Notes: generated from the sequence alone by a model not told the origin. Numbered from the stretch's first letter, positions 17,937-25,498 are shown. The stretch: DNA of 25,721 bases from an uncultured Prevotella sp. (GCA_905196835.1 CAJJWN010000042.1:1-25721); one strand, 5' to 3'. Program-made: numbers and translations.

Positions 17937-17973
17937 GGCAGGCGGCCGGGCGTGAAGCGTGATGCCGCCTGCC
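17937..17973 (+). promoter_or_regulatory. Intercistronic hairpin between GH10 and GH43
   Basis: ggcaggcggc (17937-17946) pairs perfectly with gccgcctgcc (17964-17973) around a 17-nt loop. No U-run follows (aaatacattcc), so it is not a standard intrinsic terminator. It lies 20 bp after the GH10 stop and 42 bp before the GH43 start. It could stabilise the upstream mRNA portion or cause partial attenuation. Confidence 0.7.
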
Positions 17974-18015
17974 AAATACATTCCAATATTGTATAAACCT
18001 TAAAAAGCAATAGTT

Positions 18016-18981
18016 ATGGACAAAGCAAGGTATCTTTTCCCGAGTGATTATATGGCAGACCCCTCTGCCAACGTGTTTAACGGCAGGCTTTACATCTATC
18101 CTTCGCACGACTGGGATTCGGGCGAAGCGTTTGACGATGACGGCGGACACTTCCAGATGAAGGACTATCATGTGCTCTCGCTTGACGATGTTGAGAACGG
18201 CGAAGTTACCGACCACGGACAGGTTCTTGCCGTAGAGGACATTCTTTGGGCAAGCCGCCAGCTTTGGGACAACGACGTAGTGGAGAAAGACGGCAAGTAT
18301 TACATGGTATATTGCGCCAAGGACAAGAACGGCGTATTCCATCTCGGCATAGCCATTGCCGACCGTCCCGAAGGCCCATTCAAGCCCCAGGCTGACCCTA
18401 TTCGCGGCTCTTACTCAATCGACCCCTGCGTGTTCAAGGACGATGACGGGGCTATTTATACATATTTCGGCGGCATCTGGGGCGGACAGTTGCAGCGTTA
18501 CAAGGACAACCAGGCTCTCGGCGTGGAGCATCTGCCCGAAGGCGACGAGCCGGCTTTGCCTTCACGCGTGGCAAGGATGACTGACGACATGCTCCAGTTT
18601 GCGGAAGAGCCGCGTGCCGTACTTGTGGTTGACGACAACGGCGAGCCTCTCAAGGCAAGCGACCCGCACCGCTTTTTCGAGGCGTCATGGATGCACAAGA
18701 TGAACGGCAAGTATTATTTCTCTTACTCAACTGGCGACACCCACTACCTGTGTTACGCCGTGGGCGACAACCCTTACGGCCCGTTCACATACAAGGGAGT
18801 AATCCTCGAGCCTGTCGTAGGCTGGACCACGCACCACTCAATCGTTGAATACAAGGGCAAGTGGTACCTGTTCCATCACGACTGTGTGCCTTCAGAGGGC
18901 AAGACATGGCTGCGCAGCGTCAAGGTGAAAGAGCTTGACATCGACGCAGACGGCAACATCAAGACGATGAAGAGCGAATGA
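18016..18981 (+). CDS. xynB: GH43 beta-xylosidase / exo-xylanase, cytoplasmic (subfamily 1-like)
   Basis: This 321-residue enzyme with a five-bladed beta-propeller inverts beta-1,4-xylosyl bonds. There is no signal peptide (MDKARYLFPSDYMADPSANV), so it should act in the cytoplasm on oligosaccharides imported by the symporter two genes upstream. The three GH43 carboxylates are visible: base D15 (MADPSANV), pKa modulator D136 (SIDPCVF) and acid E222 (FFEASWMH). The propeller alone fills the protein, with no C-terminal sandwich domain, as in XynB of P. bryantii, which it resembles in size, subfamily and operon position. Arabinofuranosidase activity occurs elsewhere in GH43 but is less likely here. 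An intrinsic terminator at 19021-19055 closes the operon. Confidence 0.92.
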   Translation: MDKARYLFPSDYMADPSANVFNGRLYIYPSHDWDSGEAFDDDGGHFQMKDYHVLSLDDVENGEVTDHGQVLAVEDILWASRQLWDNDVVEKDGKYYMVYCAKDKNGVFHLGIAIADRPEGPFKPQADPIRGSYSIDPCVFKDDDGAIYTYFGGIWGGQLQRYKDNQALGVEHLPEGDEPALPSRVARMTDDMLQFAEEPRAVLVVDDNGEPLKASDPHRFFEASWMHKMNGKYYFSYSTGDTHYLCYAVGDNPYGPFTYKGVILEPVVGWTTHHSIVEYKGKWYLFHHDCVPSEGKTWLRSVKVKELDIDADGNIKTMKSE

Positions 18982-19020
18982 CACAATCCTTAAATTAGTT
19001 ACTATTTAAACACATCCGAC

Positions 19021-19055
19021 GGCCATGCGTTGAGCAATCCGCGCATGGCCTTTTT
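19021..19055 (+). terminator. Rho-independent terminator of the symporter-GH10-GH43 operon
   Basis: ggccatgcg (19021-19029) pairs exactly with cgcatggcc (19042-19050), followed by ttttt. It lies 40 bp after the GH43 stop codon. Confidence 0.9.
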
Positions 19056-19059
19056 CTTA

Positions 19060-19140
19060 TATGCGGCCTTTCGCTTTGCAAAAGGCCGCATATCGCGTTG
19101 CGAAAGACGGTCTTTAGGCTGCTAAAAGGCGCCCTTTTGC
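19060..19140. repeat. Modular palindromic repeat cluster E
   Basis: It begins a few bases after the operon terminator. The first unit pairs atgcggcctt with aaggccgcat (10-bp arms). Two further units read gcgaaagacggtcttta and gctaaaaggcgcccttttgc. The remaining part of the 18982-19304 gap holds the terminator and the ssrA promoter. Confidence 0.8.
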
Positions 19141-19238
19141 AACGCCGTTTGCCATGTTCCGGCAAACCGTTGGTAATCAGCATGATACATGTTTGCCATC
19201 GTCATGCGTGTTAATTATGGCTAAAAAGAGCCTCTTTG

Positions 19239-19270
19239 CTTGTTTGGAAAGCAATAAAACTCTATCTTTG
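19239..19270 (+). promoter_or_regulatory. Promoter of ssrA
   Basis: TATCTTTG at 19263-19270 is a strong -7 element. The overlapping CTTGTTTG at 19239-19246 supplies a -33-like sequence 16-20 bp upstream. Transcription would start near 19277, leaving a leader of about 28 nt to be removed, presumably by RNase P, before the mature tmRNA 5' end. Confidence 0.75.
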
Positions 19271-19304
19271 CACCGATTTACGGCTACGTCAGGCCGCATG
19301 TTCC

Positions 19305-19702
19305 GGGGTTGACTGGATTTGACAGCGGGTTGGAATGGTACGTAAGCACGCGGAGCGTGGTCTGTTAGCTCCTAAATCTCAGCGGTCATAAATTTATCTG
19401 GCGAAAACAAGTACGCTCTCGCTGCCTAATCGAAGCATAGTAGATTACTGGCTTAATCCCGTCACAAGGTGACAGGACGAGACATCGCCCGGAAGCTGTT
19501 GTCCCGAAGCGTTCCGAACAGGCGGTGCGGTTAAATCGGGAATAGCCACGCCCGGCCCCGCGTGTGTGGTGAAGTTTCAGGGGATAAGGTCGCCGTTGGT
19601 GGTCCGGGTCTTGCGGCGGCACGAAAACCGAAGGCCGGAATAAGCGTGTAGAAAGCGTATGGTTTCCCTGTTTGGACGAGGGTTCGATTCCCTCCAGCTC
19701 CA
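19305..19702 (+). ncRNA. ssrA: Transfer-messenger RNA (tmRNA)
   Basis: This RNA rescues ribosomes stalled on broken mRNAs by acting first as alanyl-tRNA, then as a message for a degradation tag. The 5' end GGGGUUGACUGGAUUUGACA and the 3' end with the TpsiC arm (GGUUCGAUUCCCUCC) and CAGCUCC-A close the tRNA-like acceptor stem (GGGGUUG with CAGCUCC, one G-U at each of two positions). The CCA end is not encoded (CAG follows the discriminator A). The tag frame runs 19400-19429 and reads GENKYALAA followed by UAA, close to the GENNYALAA-type tags of Bacteroidota. About 398 nt is normal for a one-piece tmRNA. It has its own promoter and terminator and sits between two GH43 genes. Confidence 0.97.
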
Positions 19703-19705
19703 CAG

Positions 19706-19732
19706 AAAGCACTACTTCGGTAGTGCTTTTTT
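19706..19732 (+). terminator. Rho-independent terminator of ssrA
   Basis: aaagcactac (19706-19715) pairs with gtagtgcttt (19720-19729) around a UUCG tetraloop and runs into a T-tract. It starts 4 nt after the mature tmRNA end. Confidence 0.92.
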
Positions 19733-19796
19733 GTTATGTGATACAAATTCTAATCTTTTTTATACAAATACGGAGCTCGTTTCGGCTGTTTTGCGT

Positions 19797-19804
19797 TATC
19801 TTTG
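19797..19804 (+). promoter_or_regulatory. -7 promoter element of the exported GH43 gene
   Basis: TATCTTTG matches the TAnnTTTG consensus. It is preceded by no clear TTTG box at the right spacing, which would fit activator dependence. A start near 19811 leaves a leader of about 80 nt and makes the gene independent of ssrA. Confidence 0.6.
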
Positions 19805-19893
19805 CAGAATGAATGTTCACGCCGTGGCAAACGGTTGGTTCTGCCGGCGTTTAGTATAGAAAACATTTGACACATCATAACTTAATTATAATC

Positions 19894-21597
19894 ATGAAAA
19901 GGAACAACATCATCAAGCTTGCCGCACTGGCCATGATGGCTTCTGCCACTCCGGCCTGTGCCATGACAGACAACGGTGGCGCGGAGGCGTCGTCGGCAAT
20001 GTTCGACTACTTCGAGTACCGTGGCGACGACGACTATTACAAGAGCAATCCGCTGCCCGACGAGTCGTCTTTTTACAACCCGATACTGCCCGGATGGTAT
20101 TCAGACCCGAGCATCTGCCGTGCCGGCGACGACTACTACATGGTCACTTCAACGTTCTCTTTCTTCCCCGGAGTGCCCTTGTTCCACAGCAAGGATTTGC
20201 TCAACTGGAAGCTCGTGAACTACATTCTCGACCGTCCGTCGCAGCTTCCGCTTGACGGGCAGCACGTCTCGGGCGGCATTTTCGCTCCCGCAATATCCTA
20301 CAACCCCCACAACAAGACGTTCTACATGATTACTACCAACGTAGGGTGGGGCAACTTCTTTGTGAAGACGAAAGACCCGCTCGGCCAGTGGTCTGAGCCG
20401 ATACGCCTGCCCGACGTGGGCGGTATCGACCCGTCGTTCTTCTTTGACGAGGACGGCAAGGCCTATATCGTGAACAACGACGAGCCCGAAGGACCGGCCG
20501 AGTATGACGGACACAGGGCTATCAAGGTGCGCGAGTTCGACGTTAAGACCGACAAGACCGTAGGTCCTACCAAGGTGCTCGTCAACAAGGGCGTACACCC
20601 GGAGGACAAACCCATTTGGATAGAAGGCCCCCACATGTATAAAATCAAGGGCAAGTATTACCTCATGGATGCCGAGGGCGGCACCAGCGACTGGCACTCT
20701 GAGGTGATTTTCAGGAGCGACAGCCCCTTCGGTCCGTTCGTTCCGGCCAAGCAGAACCCCATACTTACGCAGCGCCATCTGCCTGCCGACCGTCCCAACC
20801 CCGTGACCTGCGCGGGCCACGCCGACCTTGTGGAGACGCCGGAAGGCGACTGGTACGCCGTGTTCCTGGCCTGCCGTCCGTGCGAGGGCAAGTTTGAGAA
20901 TCTCGGACGCGAGACGTTCCTCATGCCCGTAAGGTGGAATGCCGACGGCTTCCCGTACATGACCGAGGGCGACGAGACCGTGCCCCTCATCTCGAAAGTA
21001 AAGGGAGCTAAGCGCGGCAGCGACGTAACCTTCGGCAACTTCTCTTACCGCGACGATTTCAAGGCCGACAAGCTGTCGATTGACTGGTTCTCACTGCGCG
21101 GCCCGGTAGACCATTTAAGTTCTCTCACGGCCAACCCGGGATACCTCACAATGCAGTGCGCCGACGTCAAGTCGTCAGAGAAGAAAGTGCCCGCGTTCCT
21201 CGCACGCCGCATAAGTCACCACAAGTTCGAGTGCGAGACGAGCCTTAAGTTCAACCCCGTGAAGGTCAACGAGAAGGCAGGCCTTGTGCTCTTCAAGGAC
21301 GAGACACACCAGTACATGCTCTGTGTTTCCATGACCGCAGCAGGCAAGCAGGTGCAGGTGGTACGCGTTGGCAAGGACGGCAAGGAAGAGGCTCTTGCCT
21401 CCAAGCCGCTTGGAAAGGCTGACGGCGACATTCGCCTGAAGATAGTTTCGCGCGGCCTTTACTTCGATTTCTATTACGCAAAGGCCGGAGGCAAGTGGCT
21501 TCCGCTCATTGCCGACGTTGACGCCGGTTATCTTTCTACAAAGAACGCGGGCGGCTTCACCGGCACGGTAATCGCCCTCTACGCTTCGTCAAAGTAA
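19894..21597 (+). CDS. Exported GH43 beta-xylosidase/arabinofuranosidase with C-terminal beta-sandwich
   Basis: This 567-residue secreted GH43 enzyme probably releases terminal xylose or arabinose from xylan fragments in the periplasm. I chose ATG 19894 because it begins a signal peptide (MKRNNIIKLAALAMMASATP, cleavage near ACA); an in-frame ATG nine codons earlier adds only polar residues. The propeller spans about 50-350 with base D71 (YSDPSI), modulator D179 (GIDPSFF) and acid E244 (WIEGPHM). A concanavalin-like sandwich domain follows from about residue 375 (FSYRDDFKADKLSIDWFSLR), as in GH43 subfamily 12-type enzymes. The second half of the domain includes KAGLVLFKDETHQYML. Substrate cannot be fixed from sequence. 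It is monocistronic, with its own -7 box and a strong terminator, and is cut off from the rest of the xylan genes by ssrA. Confidence 0.92.
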   Translation: MKRNNIIKLAALAMMASATPACAMTDNGGAEASSAMFDYFEYRGDDDYYKSNPLPDESSFYNPILPGWYSDPSICRAGDDYYMVTSTFSFFPGVPLFHSKDLLNWKLVNYILDRPSQLPLDGQHVSGGIFAPAISYNPHNKTFYMITTNVGWGNFFVKTKDPLGQWSEPIRLPDVGGIDPSFFFDEDGKAYIVNNDEPEGPAEYDGHRAIKVREFDVKTDKTVGPTKVLVNKGVHPEDKPIWIEGPHMYKIKGKYYLMDAEGGTSDWHSEVIFRSDSPFGPFVPAKQNPILTQRHLPADRPNPVTCAGHADLVETPEGDWYAVFLACRPCEGKFENLGRETFLMPVRWNADGFPYMTEGDETVPLISKVKGAKRGSDVTFGNFSYRDDFKADKLSIDWFSLRGPVDHLSSLTANPGYLTMQCADVKSSEKKVPAFLARRISHHKFECETSLKFNPVKVNEKAGLVLFKDETHQYMLCVSMTAAGKQVQVVRVGKDGKEEALASKPLGKADGDIRLKIVSRGLYFDFYYAKAGGKWLPLIADVDAGYLSTKNAGGFTGTVIALYASSK

Positions 21598-21632
21598 CGA
21601 TAGCTTTTATTTACCCAGATATCAATGTAGCA

Positions 21633-21670
21633 GCCGCAGGCAGCCTTCATGGCAGTCTGCGGCGTTTTTT
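21633..21670 (+). terminator. Rho-independent terminator after the exported GH43 gene
   Basis: gccgcaggcagcc (21633-21645) pairs with ggcagtctgcggc (21651-21663) with one mismatch and one G-U, loop ttcat, followed by gtttttt. It starts 35 bp after the stop codon. Confidence 0.92.
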
Positions 21671-21715
21671 GTGCTGTTCTTTCGTGTGCCTGCGGCAAGC
21701 CTTGTGCAGGCCCCA

Positions 21716-21803
21716 TTGCGAAAGACGGCAAATCGCGCCGCGAAAGGCCGTCTTTTACACGCCAAAAGGCCGCATATCGCAGTGCAAAAGACCGCCTTTT
21801 GCA
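21716..21803. repeat. Modular palindromic repeat cluster F
   Basis: This cluster follows the GH43 terminator. An outer pair aaagacggc / gccgtcttt spans its first half. Further units are gcgaaaggccgtcttttac, caaaaggccgcatatcgc and gcaaaagaccgccttttgc. The 21598-21972 gap otherwise contains only the terminator and the promoter of the next operon. Confidence 0.8.
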
Positions 21804-21922
21804 CGACGCCCTGCCGCAGGCTGTTTCACGGTTGCCGGCCGGCCGTCTTGTTTCAATCATGTTTCCTGCGTTTGGCAAACGTGTTTCCGCGTACCGTTAA
21901 AGGTAAAAAAAGCCGTTTTTGT

Positions 21923-21953
21923 TTTGCCGTTTACACCGCATGATGTATCTTTG
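21923..21953 (+). promoter_or_regulatory. Consensus Bacteroidota promoter of the nuclease-glycosylase-udk operon
   Basis: TTTG at 21923-21926, a 19-bp spacer and TATCTTTG at 21946-21953 match the -33/-7 consensus exactly. Transcription would begin near 21960. This fixes the start codon of the next gene at 21973, because the in-frame ATG at 21919 lies upstream of the promoter. Confidence 0.85.
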
Positions 21954-21972
21954 CATTCATAAACACATCATC

Positions 21973-23022
21973 ATGAAGAAGCTCACATTGTTTTTCATAC
22001 TGTCATTCTCACTCGTGGCGGTATGCAGTCTGGCACAGAAAAAGTATGCGGTTTACGCCGTAGGCTTCTACAACCAGGAAAACCTTTTCGACACATGCCA
22101 CGACGACGGCAAGAACGACTACGAGTTCCTGCCCGGTGGGTCGTACCGTTGGAACGGGCTGAAGTACAGCCACAAGTTGCGCAACATGGCGCGCGTGCTG
22201 GCCGACATGGGCACCGACGTGCTGCCGCAGGTGGGCTGCGCGCTCATCGGACTGTCGGAGGTTGAGAACTCGAAGGTGCTCGACGACCTTACAGCCCAAG
22301 AGCCCTTGCGTGCGCGCGGATATAAATATGTACACGTGGAAGGACCCGACAAGCGCGGCATCGACTGCGCCGTGCTCTACAATCCTGCGCTGTTCAAGGT
22401 CGGCACGGTGAAGCTCGTGCCCTACGTTCCTGACGCGTCCATGCGCCCTGATTACGCTACGCGCGGCTTCCTGACCGTTACCGGCGAGATGGGTGGCGAC
22501 CAGGTGGCCGTCATCGTGTGCCACTGGCCCAGCCGTGCGGCCGGTTCTTCCTACCGCGAGCGTGCCGCCAGCCTTGTACGCGACGTGAAGGACTCGCTGC
22601 TTAGGGTAAACCCAGACATGAAGGTGATGGTGATGGGCGACATGAACGACGACCCTACGAACAAGAGCATGAAGGAAATACTGCGCGCATTGCCCGACAA
22701 GGACAAGGTGGGCGAGGGCGACATGTACAACCCTTGGTACAACCTTCTGGCAAAGCAAGGCCTGGGCACGCTGTCGTATCAAGGCTCGTGGAATCTCTTT
22801 GACCAAATCGTGATGACGCCGAACATGATAGACAAGGGCGGCAAGAAAGACTTTTCCACGCTCAAGTTCTTCAAGAACCAGATATTCCGCCGCGACTATA
22901 TAATTAACAAGGAAGGCCGTTACAAGGGCATTCCCAAGCGTACACATGCCGGCGGAGCCTGGCTCGACGGTTACAGCGACCACCTGCCCGTTGTCGTCTA
23001 CCTCGTAAAGGAGAGGCAATGA
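21973..23022 (+). CDS. Secreted endonuclease/exonuclease/phosphatase-fold protein
   Basis: This 349-residue metal-dependent phosphoesterase has the DNase I-like fold. The N-terminus is a signal peptide (MKKLTLFFILSFSLVAVCSL, cleavage near SLA/Q), so it acts outside the cytoplasm. Fold motifs appear in order: FYNQENLFD (N34, E36), LSEVEN (95-99) with the metal-binding Glu, CHWPSR, GDMNDDP, and the terminal SDHLP (335-339) with the catalytic Asp-His pair. All active-site residues are present, so the enzyme should be functional. The substrate could be DNA, RNA or a phosphorylated small molecule, and the sequence does not decide. Its stop codon overlaps the next start (ATGA, 23019-23022), so the two are translationally coupled. 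Confidence 0.85.
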   Translation: MKKLTLFFILSFSLVAVCSLAQKKYAVYAVGFYNQENLFDTCHDDGKNDYEFLPGGSYRWNGLKYSHKLRNMARVLADMGTDVLPQVGCALIGLSEVENSKVLDDLTAQEPLRARGYKYVHVEGPDKRGIDCAVLYNPALFKVGTVKLVPYVPDASMRPDYATRGFLTVTGEMGGDQVAVIVCHWPSRAAGSSYRERAASLVRDVKDSLLRVNPDMKVMVMGDMNDDPTNKSMKEILRALPDKDKVGEGDMYNPWYNLLAKQGLGTLSYQGSWNLFDQIVMTPNMIDKGGKKDFSTLKFFKNQIFRRDYIINKEGRYKGIPKRTHAGGAWLDGYSDHLPVVVYLVKERQ

Positions 23023-23600
23023 GCGACGTAGAGCAGCACCCTTTGCAACCGTTCCTGCCACAGGGCACGCGCCTGCTGATGCTCGGCAGCTTCCCTCCGT
23101 CGCGCCGCCGCTGGTGCATGGACTTCTTTTACCCTAATTTCATCAACGACATGTGGCGCATCTTCGGCCTCGTCTTTTTCGGTGACAAGGAGCGTTTTGT
23201 TGACAGGGAGCAGTCCGTTTTCCGCCGCGGGGACATCATACGGTTTCTCGAAGCCAAGGGCATAGGCCTGTATGACACGGCCTGCGCCGTGCGCCGGACG
23301 AAGAACACGGCGTCAGACAAAGACCTTGAAGTCGTCACGCCAACCGACCTCGACGCCCTCTTGCGCCGCATTCCGTCGTGCATGGCGGTGGTTACAACGG
23401 GGCAGAAGGCCACAGACGTGTTCACTTCCCACTTCGCCATGCGTCCTCCAAAGGTGGGAACGTCGGCAGAGTTCACGTTTGAAGGCCGCCTTATGCGGCT
23501 CTACCGTATGCCGAGCAGCTCGCGCGCATACCCGATGAAGGTGGAGCGGAAGGCCGAATACTATGAAAAGATGTTTGTTGAAACAGGGCTGAAAGACTGA
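23019..23600 (+). CDS. Uracil-DNA glycosylase superfamily protein
   Basis: This 193-residue cytoplasmic protein is related to the Mug/hypoxanthine-type branch of the uracil-DNA glycosylase superfamily, which excises deaminated bases. LLMLGSFPPS (residues 19-28) resembles motif 1. YPNFINDMWRIFGLVF (39-54) matches the N-x-FW element that follows it. The C-terminal RMPSSSRAYPMKVERKAEYY resembles the motif 2 minor-groove loop. The usual activating Asp or Asn of motif 1 is not obvious, so the damaged base and even activity remain open. It overlaps the upstream gene by 4 bp and has a purine-rich stretch (aaaggagag, 23008-23016) before its ATG. udk follows after 4 bp. An alternative annotation is a DNA-deoxyinosine glycosylase. 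Confidence 0.8.
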   Translation: MSDVEQHPLQPFLPQGTRLLMLGSFPPSRRRWCMDFFYPNFINDMWRIFGLVFFGDKERFVDREQSVFRRGDIIRFLEAKGIGLYDTACAVRRTKNTASDKDLEVVTPTDLDALLRRIPSCMAVVTTGQKATDVFTSHFAMRPPKVGTSAEFTFEGRLMRLYRMPSSSRAYPMKVERKAEYYEKMFVETGLKD

Positions 23601-23604
23601 TTTT

Positions 23605-24213
23605 ATGACAATAATAGGCATAGCCGGAGGCACTGGCTCCGGCAAGACAACCGTAGTAAGGAAGATAGCGGAGGCGTTGCCGCCGCACTATGTCGTTGTG
23701 GTACCGCTCGATTCTTACTACAACGACACGTCAAGCATGACCGAAGAGGAGCGCCGCGCCATCAACTTCGACCACCCCGACGCTTTCGACTGGAAGCTGC
23801 TTGTAAAGCACATGAACGAGCTGCGCAACGGCAACGCCGTAGAACAGCCCACTTACTCGTACCTGCTCTGCAACCGATTGAAGGAGACCGTGCACGTAGA
23901 ACCGCGCCCGGTAATAATAATAGAGGGGATAATGACGCTGCTGAACAAGAAGCTTCGCGACATGATGGATCTTAAAATATTCGTCGATACCGACTCTGAC
24001 GAACGCCTTATACGCAACATCCAGCGCGACGTTTTGGAGCGCGGCCGCACGGTGGAGATGGTCATCGACCGCTACCTGAAGGTGCTGAAGCCCATGCACG
24101 AGCAGTTTATCGAGCCTACGAAAAAGTACGCCGACCTGATAATACCGCAGGGAGGGGAGAACCATACGGGCATAGACATACTCTGCAAGTACATCGAAAG
24201 CATAGTAAAGTGA
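23605..24213 (+). CDS. udk: Uridine kinase
   Basis: This 202-residue cytoplasmic P-loop kinase phosphorylates uridine and cytidine to UMP and CMP in pyrimidine salvage. The Walker A motif GGTGSGKT spans residues 8-15. The nucleoside-binding region VPLDSYYND (about 33-41) and NFDHPDAFDWKLL (about 54-66) are classic for Udk, as are EQPTYSY, VIIIEGIMTL and the RLIRNIQRDVLERGRT segment of the lid. The length is normal. It is the last gene of a three-gene operon, and a 33-bp inverted repeat 9 bp after its stop probably terminates transcription from both sides. Confidence 0.96.
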   Translation: MTIIGIAGGTGSGKTTVVRKIAEALPPHYVVVVPLDSYYNDTSSMTEEERRAINFDHPDAFDWKLLVKHMNELRNGNAVEQPTYSYLLCNRLKETVHVEPRPVIIIEGIMTLLNKKLRDMMDLKIFVDTDSDERLIRNIQRDVLERGRTVEMVIDRYLKVLKPMHEQFIEPTKKYADLIIPQGGENHTGIDILCKYIESIVK

Positions 24214-24221
24214 AAGGAGTT

Positions 24222-24316
24222 GAATTAAGAATTAAGAGTTAAGAATTAAGAAAATATGCTCTGTTGTCAATCGGCAAGAGTATTTTTCTTAATTCTTAAC
24301 TCTTAATTCTTAATTC
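24222..24316. terminator. Perfect 33-bp inverted repeat of AATTAAG heptamers, probable bidirectional terminator
   Basis: The left arm (24222-24254) is built of gaattaa/gagttaa heptamers ending in aaaa, and the right arm (24284-24316) is its exact reverse complement, beginning tttt. The loop is 29 nt. It lies between the convergent udk and DUF308 genes. The T-run sits at the top of the stem rather than after it, so termination is plausible from structure and place, not proven. The right arm contains the stop codon of the DUF308 gene. Confidence 0.7.
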
Positions 24317-24903
24317 AATCCGCTCTTAACTCTTAATTCATTCTTCGTTTCCCGGTATATCTTCACCGCGTTGATGCACTCCGTTACGCCGTAGAACAGC
24401 AGGCACCAGCCTATTATTAGCAGCGGCAGGGAGGCCGTCTCCATGGGCTTTACCATTACGAACACGCCTGTGACGAGTATTAGCGATGGGCACACCCAGA
24501 ACCATACGGGCACGCGGAACAGCCTCCTCGCTCCGGCAAGGGCTATGAACTGGTTGACGGCTCCAAGTATTATGAGCACTCCGAGCACGTACATCAGCGA
24601 CTTTACGAACACGCCCGGGATGATGGCGAGGGTGAGTCCGAGCAGTATGCTGCCTATGCCTACGAGCGGAAACGGCGGCCGCGGCGAGGCTATTAGCCGC
24701 CCTTCGGCGTCGTACAGCTCCGCGCCTACGGCGTTCTTGCGTGCGTTAAGGTATGTGGCGCACGATATTACGCCCGACACTAAGAACATTACGCCAATGG
24801 CTATGGTTATCCAATGAACCGTGCTGTCGGGGTTGTTTATGAGCAGAATGCCTGTGATTATGGCGCAGGCGGCGCGGAAAACCGCGCTTCTCAATATCTT
24901 CAT
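24310..24903 (-). CDS. DUF308/HdeD-family membrane protein
   Basis: This 197-residue inner-membrane protein has about six hydrophobic segments (AACAIITGILLI; ITIAIGVMFLVSGVISCATYL; LVGIGSILLGLTLAIIPGVF; SLMYVLGVLIILGAVNQFIALAG; VWFWVCPSLILVTGVFVMV; LPLLIIGWCLLFYGVTECI). This resembles the HdeD/DUF308 family, whose E. coli member relates to acid tolerance; the role here is unknown. I chose ATG 24903 because the -7 box at 24938-24931 lies inside the longer reading frame from 24951. The last ten residues (NELRVKSGLN) are encoded by the heptamer repeat, so this tail is probably a by-product of repeat insertion and not part of the original fold. Confidence 0.82.
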   Translation of the reverse strand: MKILRSAVFRAACAIITGILLINNPDSTVHWITIAIGVMFLVSGVISCATYLNARKNAVGAELYDAEGRLIASPRPPFPLVGIGSILLGLTLAIIPGVFVKSLMYVLGVLIILGAVNQFIALAGARRLFRVPVWFWVCPSLILVTGVFVMVKPMETASLPLLIIGWCLLFYGVTECINAVKIYRETKNELRVKSGLN

Positions 24904-24930
24904 GGCTTGCGGGTTTATGTTAGTTAGCCC

Positions 24931-24938
24931 CAAAGTTA
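24931..24938 (-). promoter_or_regulatory. -7 promoter element of the DUF308 gene
   Basis: The minus strand reads TAACTTTG, matching TAnnTTTG, with cttg about 20 bp upstream as a weak -33. Transcription would begin near 24924, 21 bp before ATG 24903. The divergent histidine phosphatase gene starts only 51 bp away, so the two promoters share this small region. Confidence 0.65.
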
Positions 24939-24988
24939 AGGAAAATATCATACAGAAACAAGACTTTTCATCACTTTTACGTAAAAAT

Positions 24989-25498
24989 ATGACAACACTT
25001 TACCTTGTCCGCCACGGCGAGACAGTAGACAATGTGAACCGCATAATGCAGGGACAGACGCAGGGAGAGCTGACCGAGCGGGGTAGGGAGCAGGCGCGTG
25101 AGGTGGCCTCGGGGATGGCCGCCGTGCACATAGACGCTTTCGTGTCGAGCGACCTTAGGCGGGCTGTTGACACGTGCCGCATCATCGCCGGGCCTCACGG
25201 CATGGACGTACTGACCACCCCCTTGCTGCGCGAGAGGGACTGGGGCGGCTTCACCGGCCGCTACATACCCGACCTGAAGGATGCCGAATGGCCTGCCGAC
25301 ATTGAGTCGGTTGAGGCTTTGCGCCGCCGCGCCGCCAAGTTTTTGGACTATGTGAGGACGCATTTCCCCTCGTCGGTGGTGCTCGCCGTAGGCCACGGCA
25401 TCATCAACAAGGCCGTGCAGTCGGTGTTTTTCGACAAGCCGATGCAGGACATCAAGCCCATGGCTAACGCCGAGGTGCGCGTGCTTGAGCTGCGCTGA
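24989..25498 (+). CDS. Histidine phosphatase (phosphoglycerate mutase-like) family protein
   Basis: This 169-residue cytoplasmic phosphatase has the signature LYLVRHGETVDN, where H9 is the phosphorylated histidine and R8 binds phosphate. QGQTQGELTERGREQA follows, then FVSSDLRRAVDT with the second Arg, the acid-loop Glu in LLRERDWGGFTG, and the second catalytic His in AVGHGII. I chose ATG 24989 because the RHG motif must lie within the first 10 residues; the open frame upstream runs through the divergent DUF308 gene. The length is at the short end for the family. The substrate (sugar phosphate, alpha-ribazole phosphate or another) cannot be told. Confidence 0.92.
   Translation: MTTLYLVRHGETVDNVNRIMQGQTQGELTERGREQAREVASGMAAVHIDAFVSSDLRRAVDTCRIIAGPHGMDVLTTPLLRERDWGGFTGRYIPDLKDAEWPADIESVEALRRRAAKFLDYVRTHFPSSVVLAVGHGIINKAVQSVFFDKPMQDIKPMANAEVRVLELR

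Noticed and set aside
19680..19702. Integration (att) site at the 3' end of ssrA
   Set aside because: No second copy of the tmRNA 3' end and no integrase gene are in the window.
19386..19746. Minus-strand frames of 71-108 codons over ssrA
   Set aside because: They lie on the complement of a structured RNA gene. Such frames are a known source of false hypothetical proteins.
21649..21900. Small frames over repeat cluster F, and similar ones over the other clusters (e.g. 12381-12662, 4467-4652)
   Set aside because: They read through the palindromic units in several frames at once, which is not coding behaviour.
22009..23061. 350-codon open frame on the minus strand
   Set aside because: It is antisense to the endonuclease-fold gene, which has all its active-site motifs and a consensus promoter. 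The minus-strand product is Val/His/Arg-rich without motifs.
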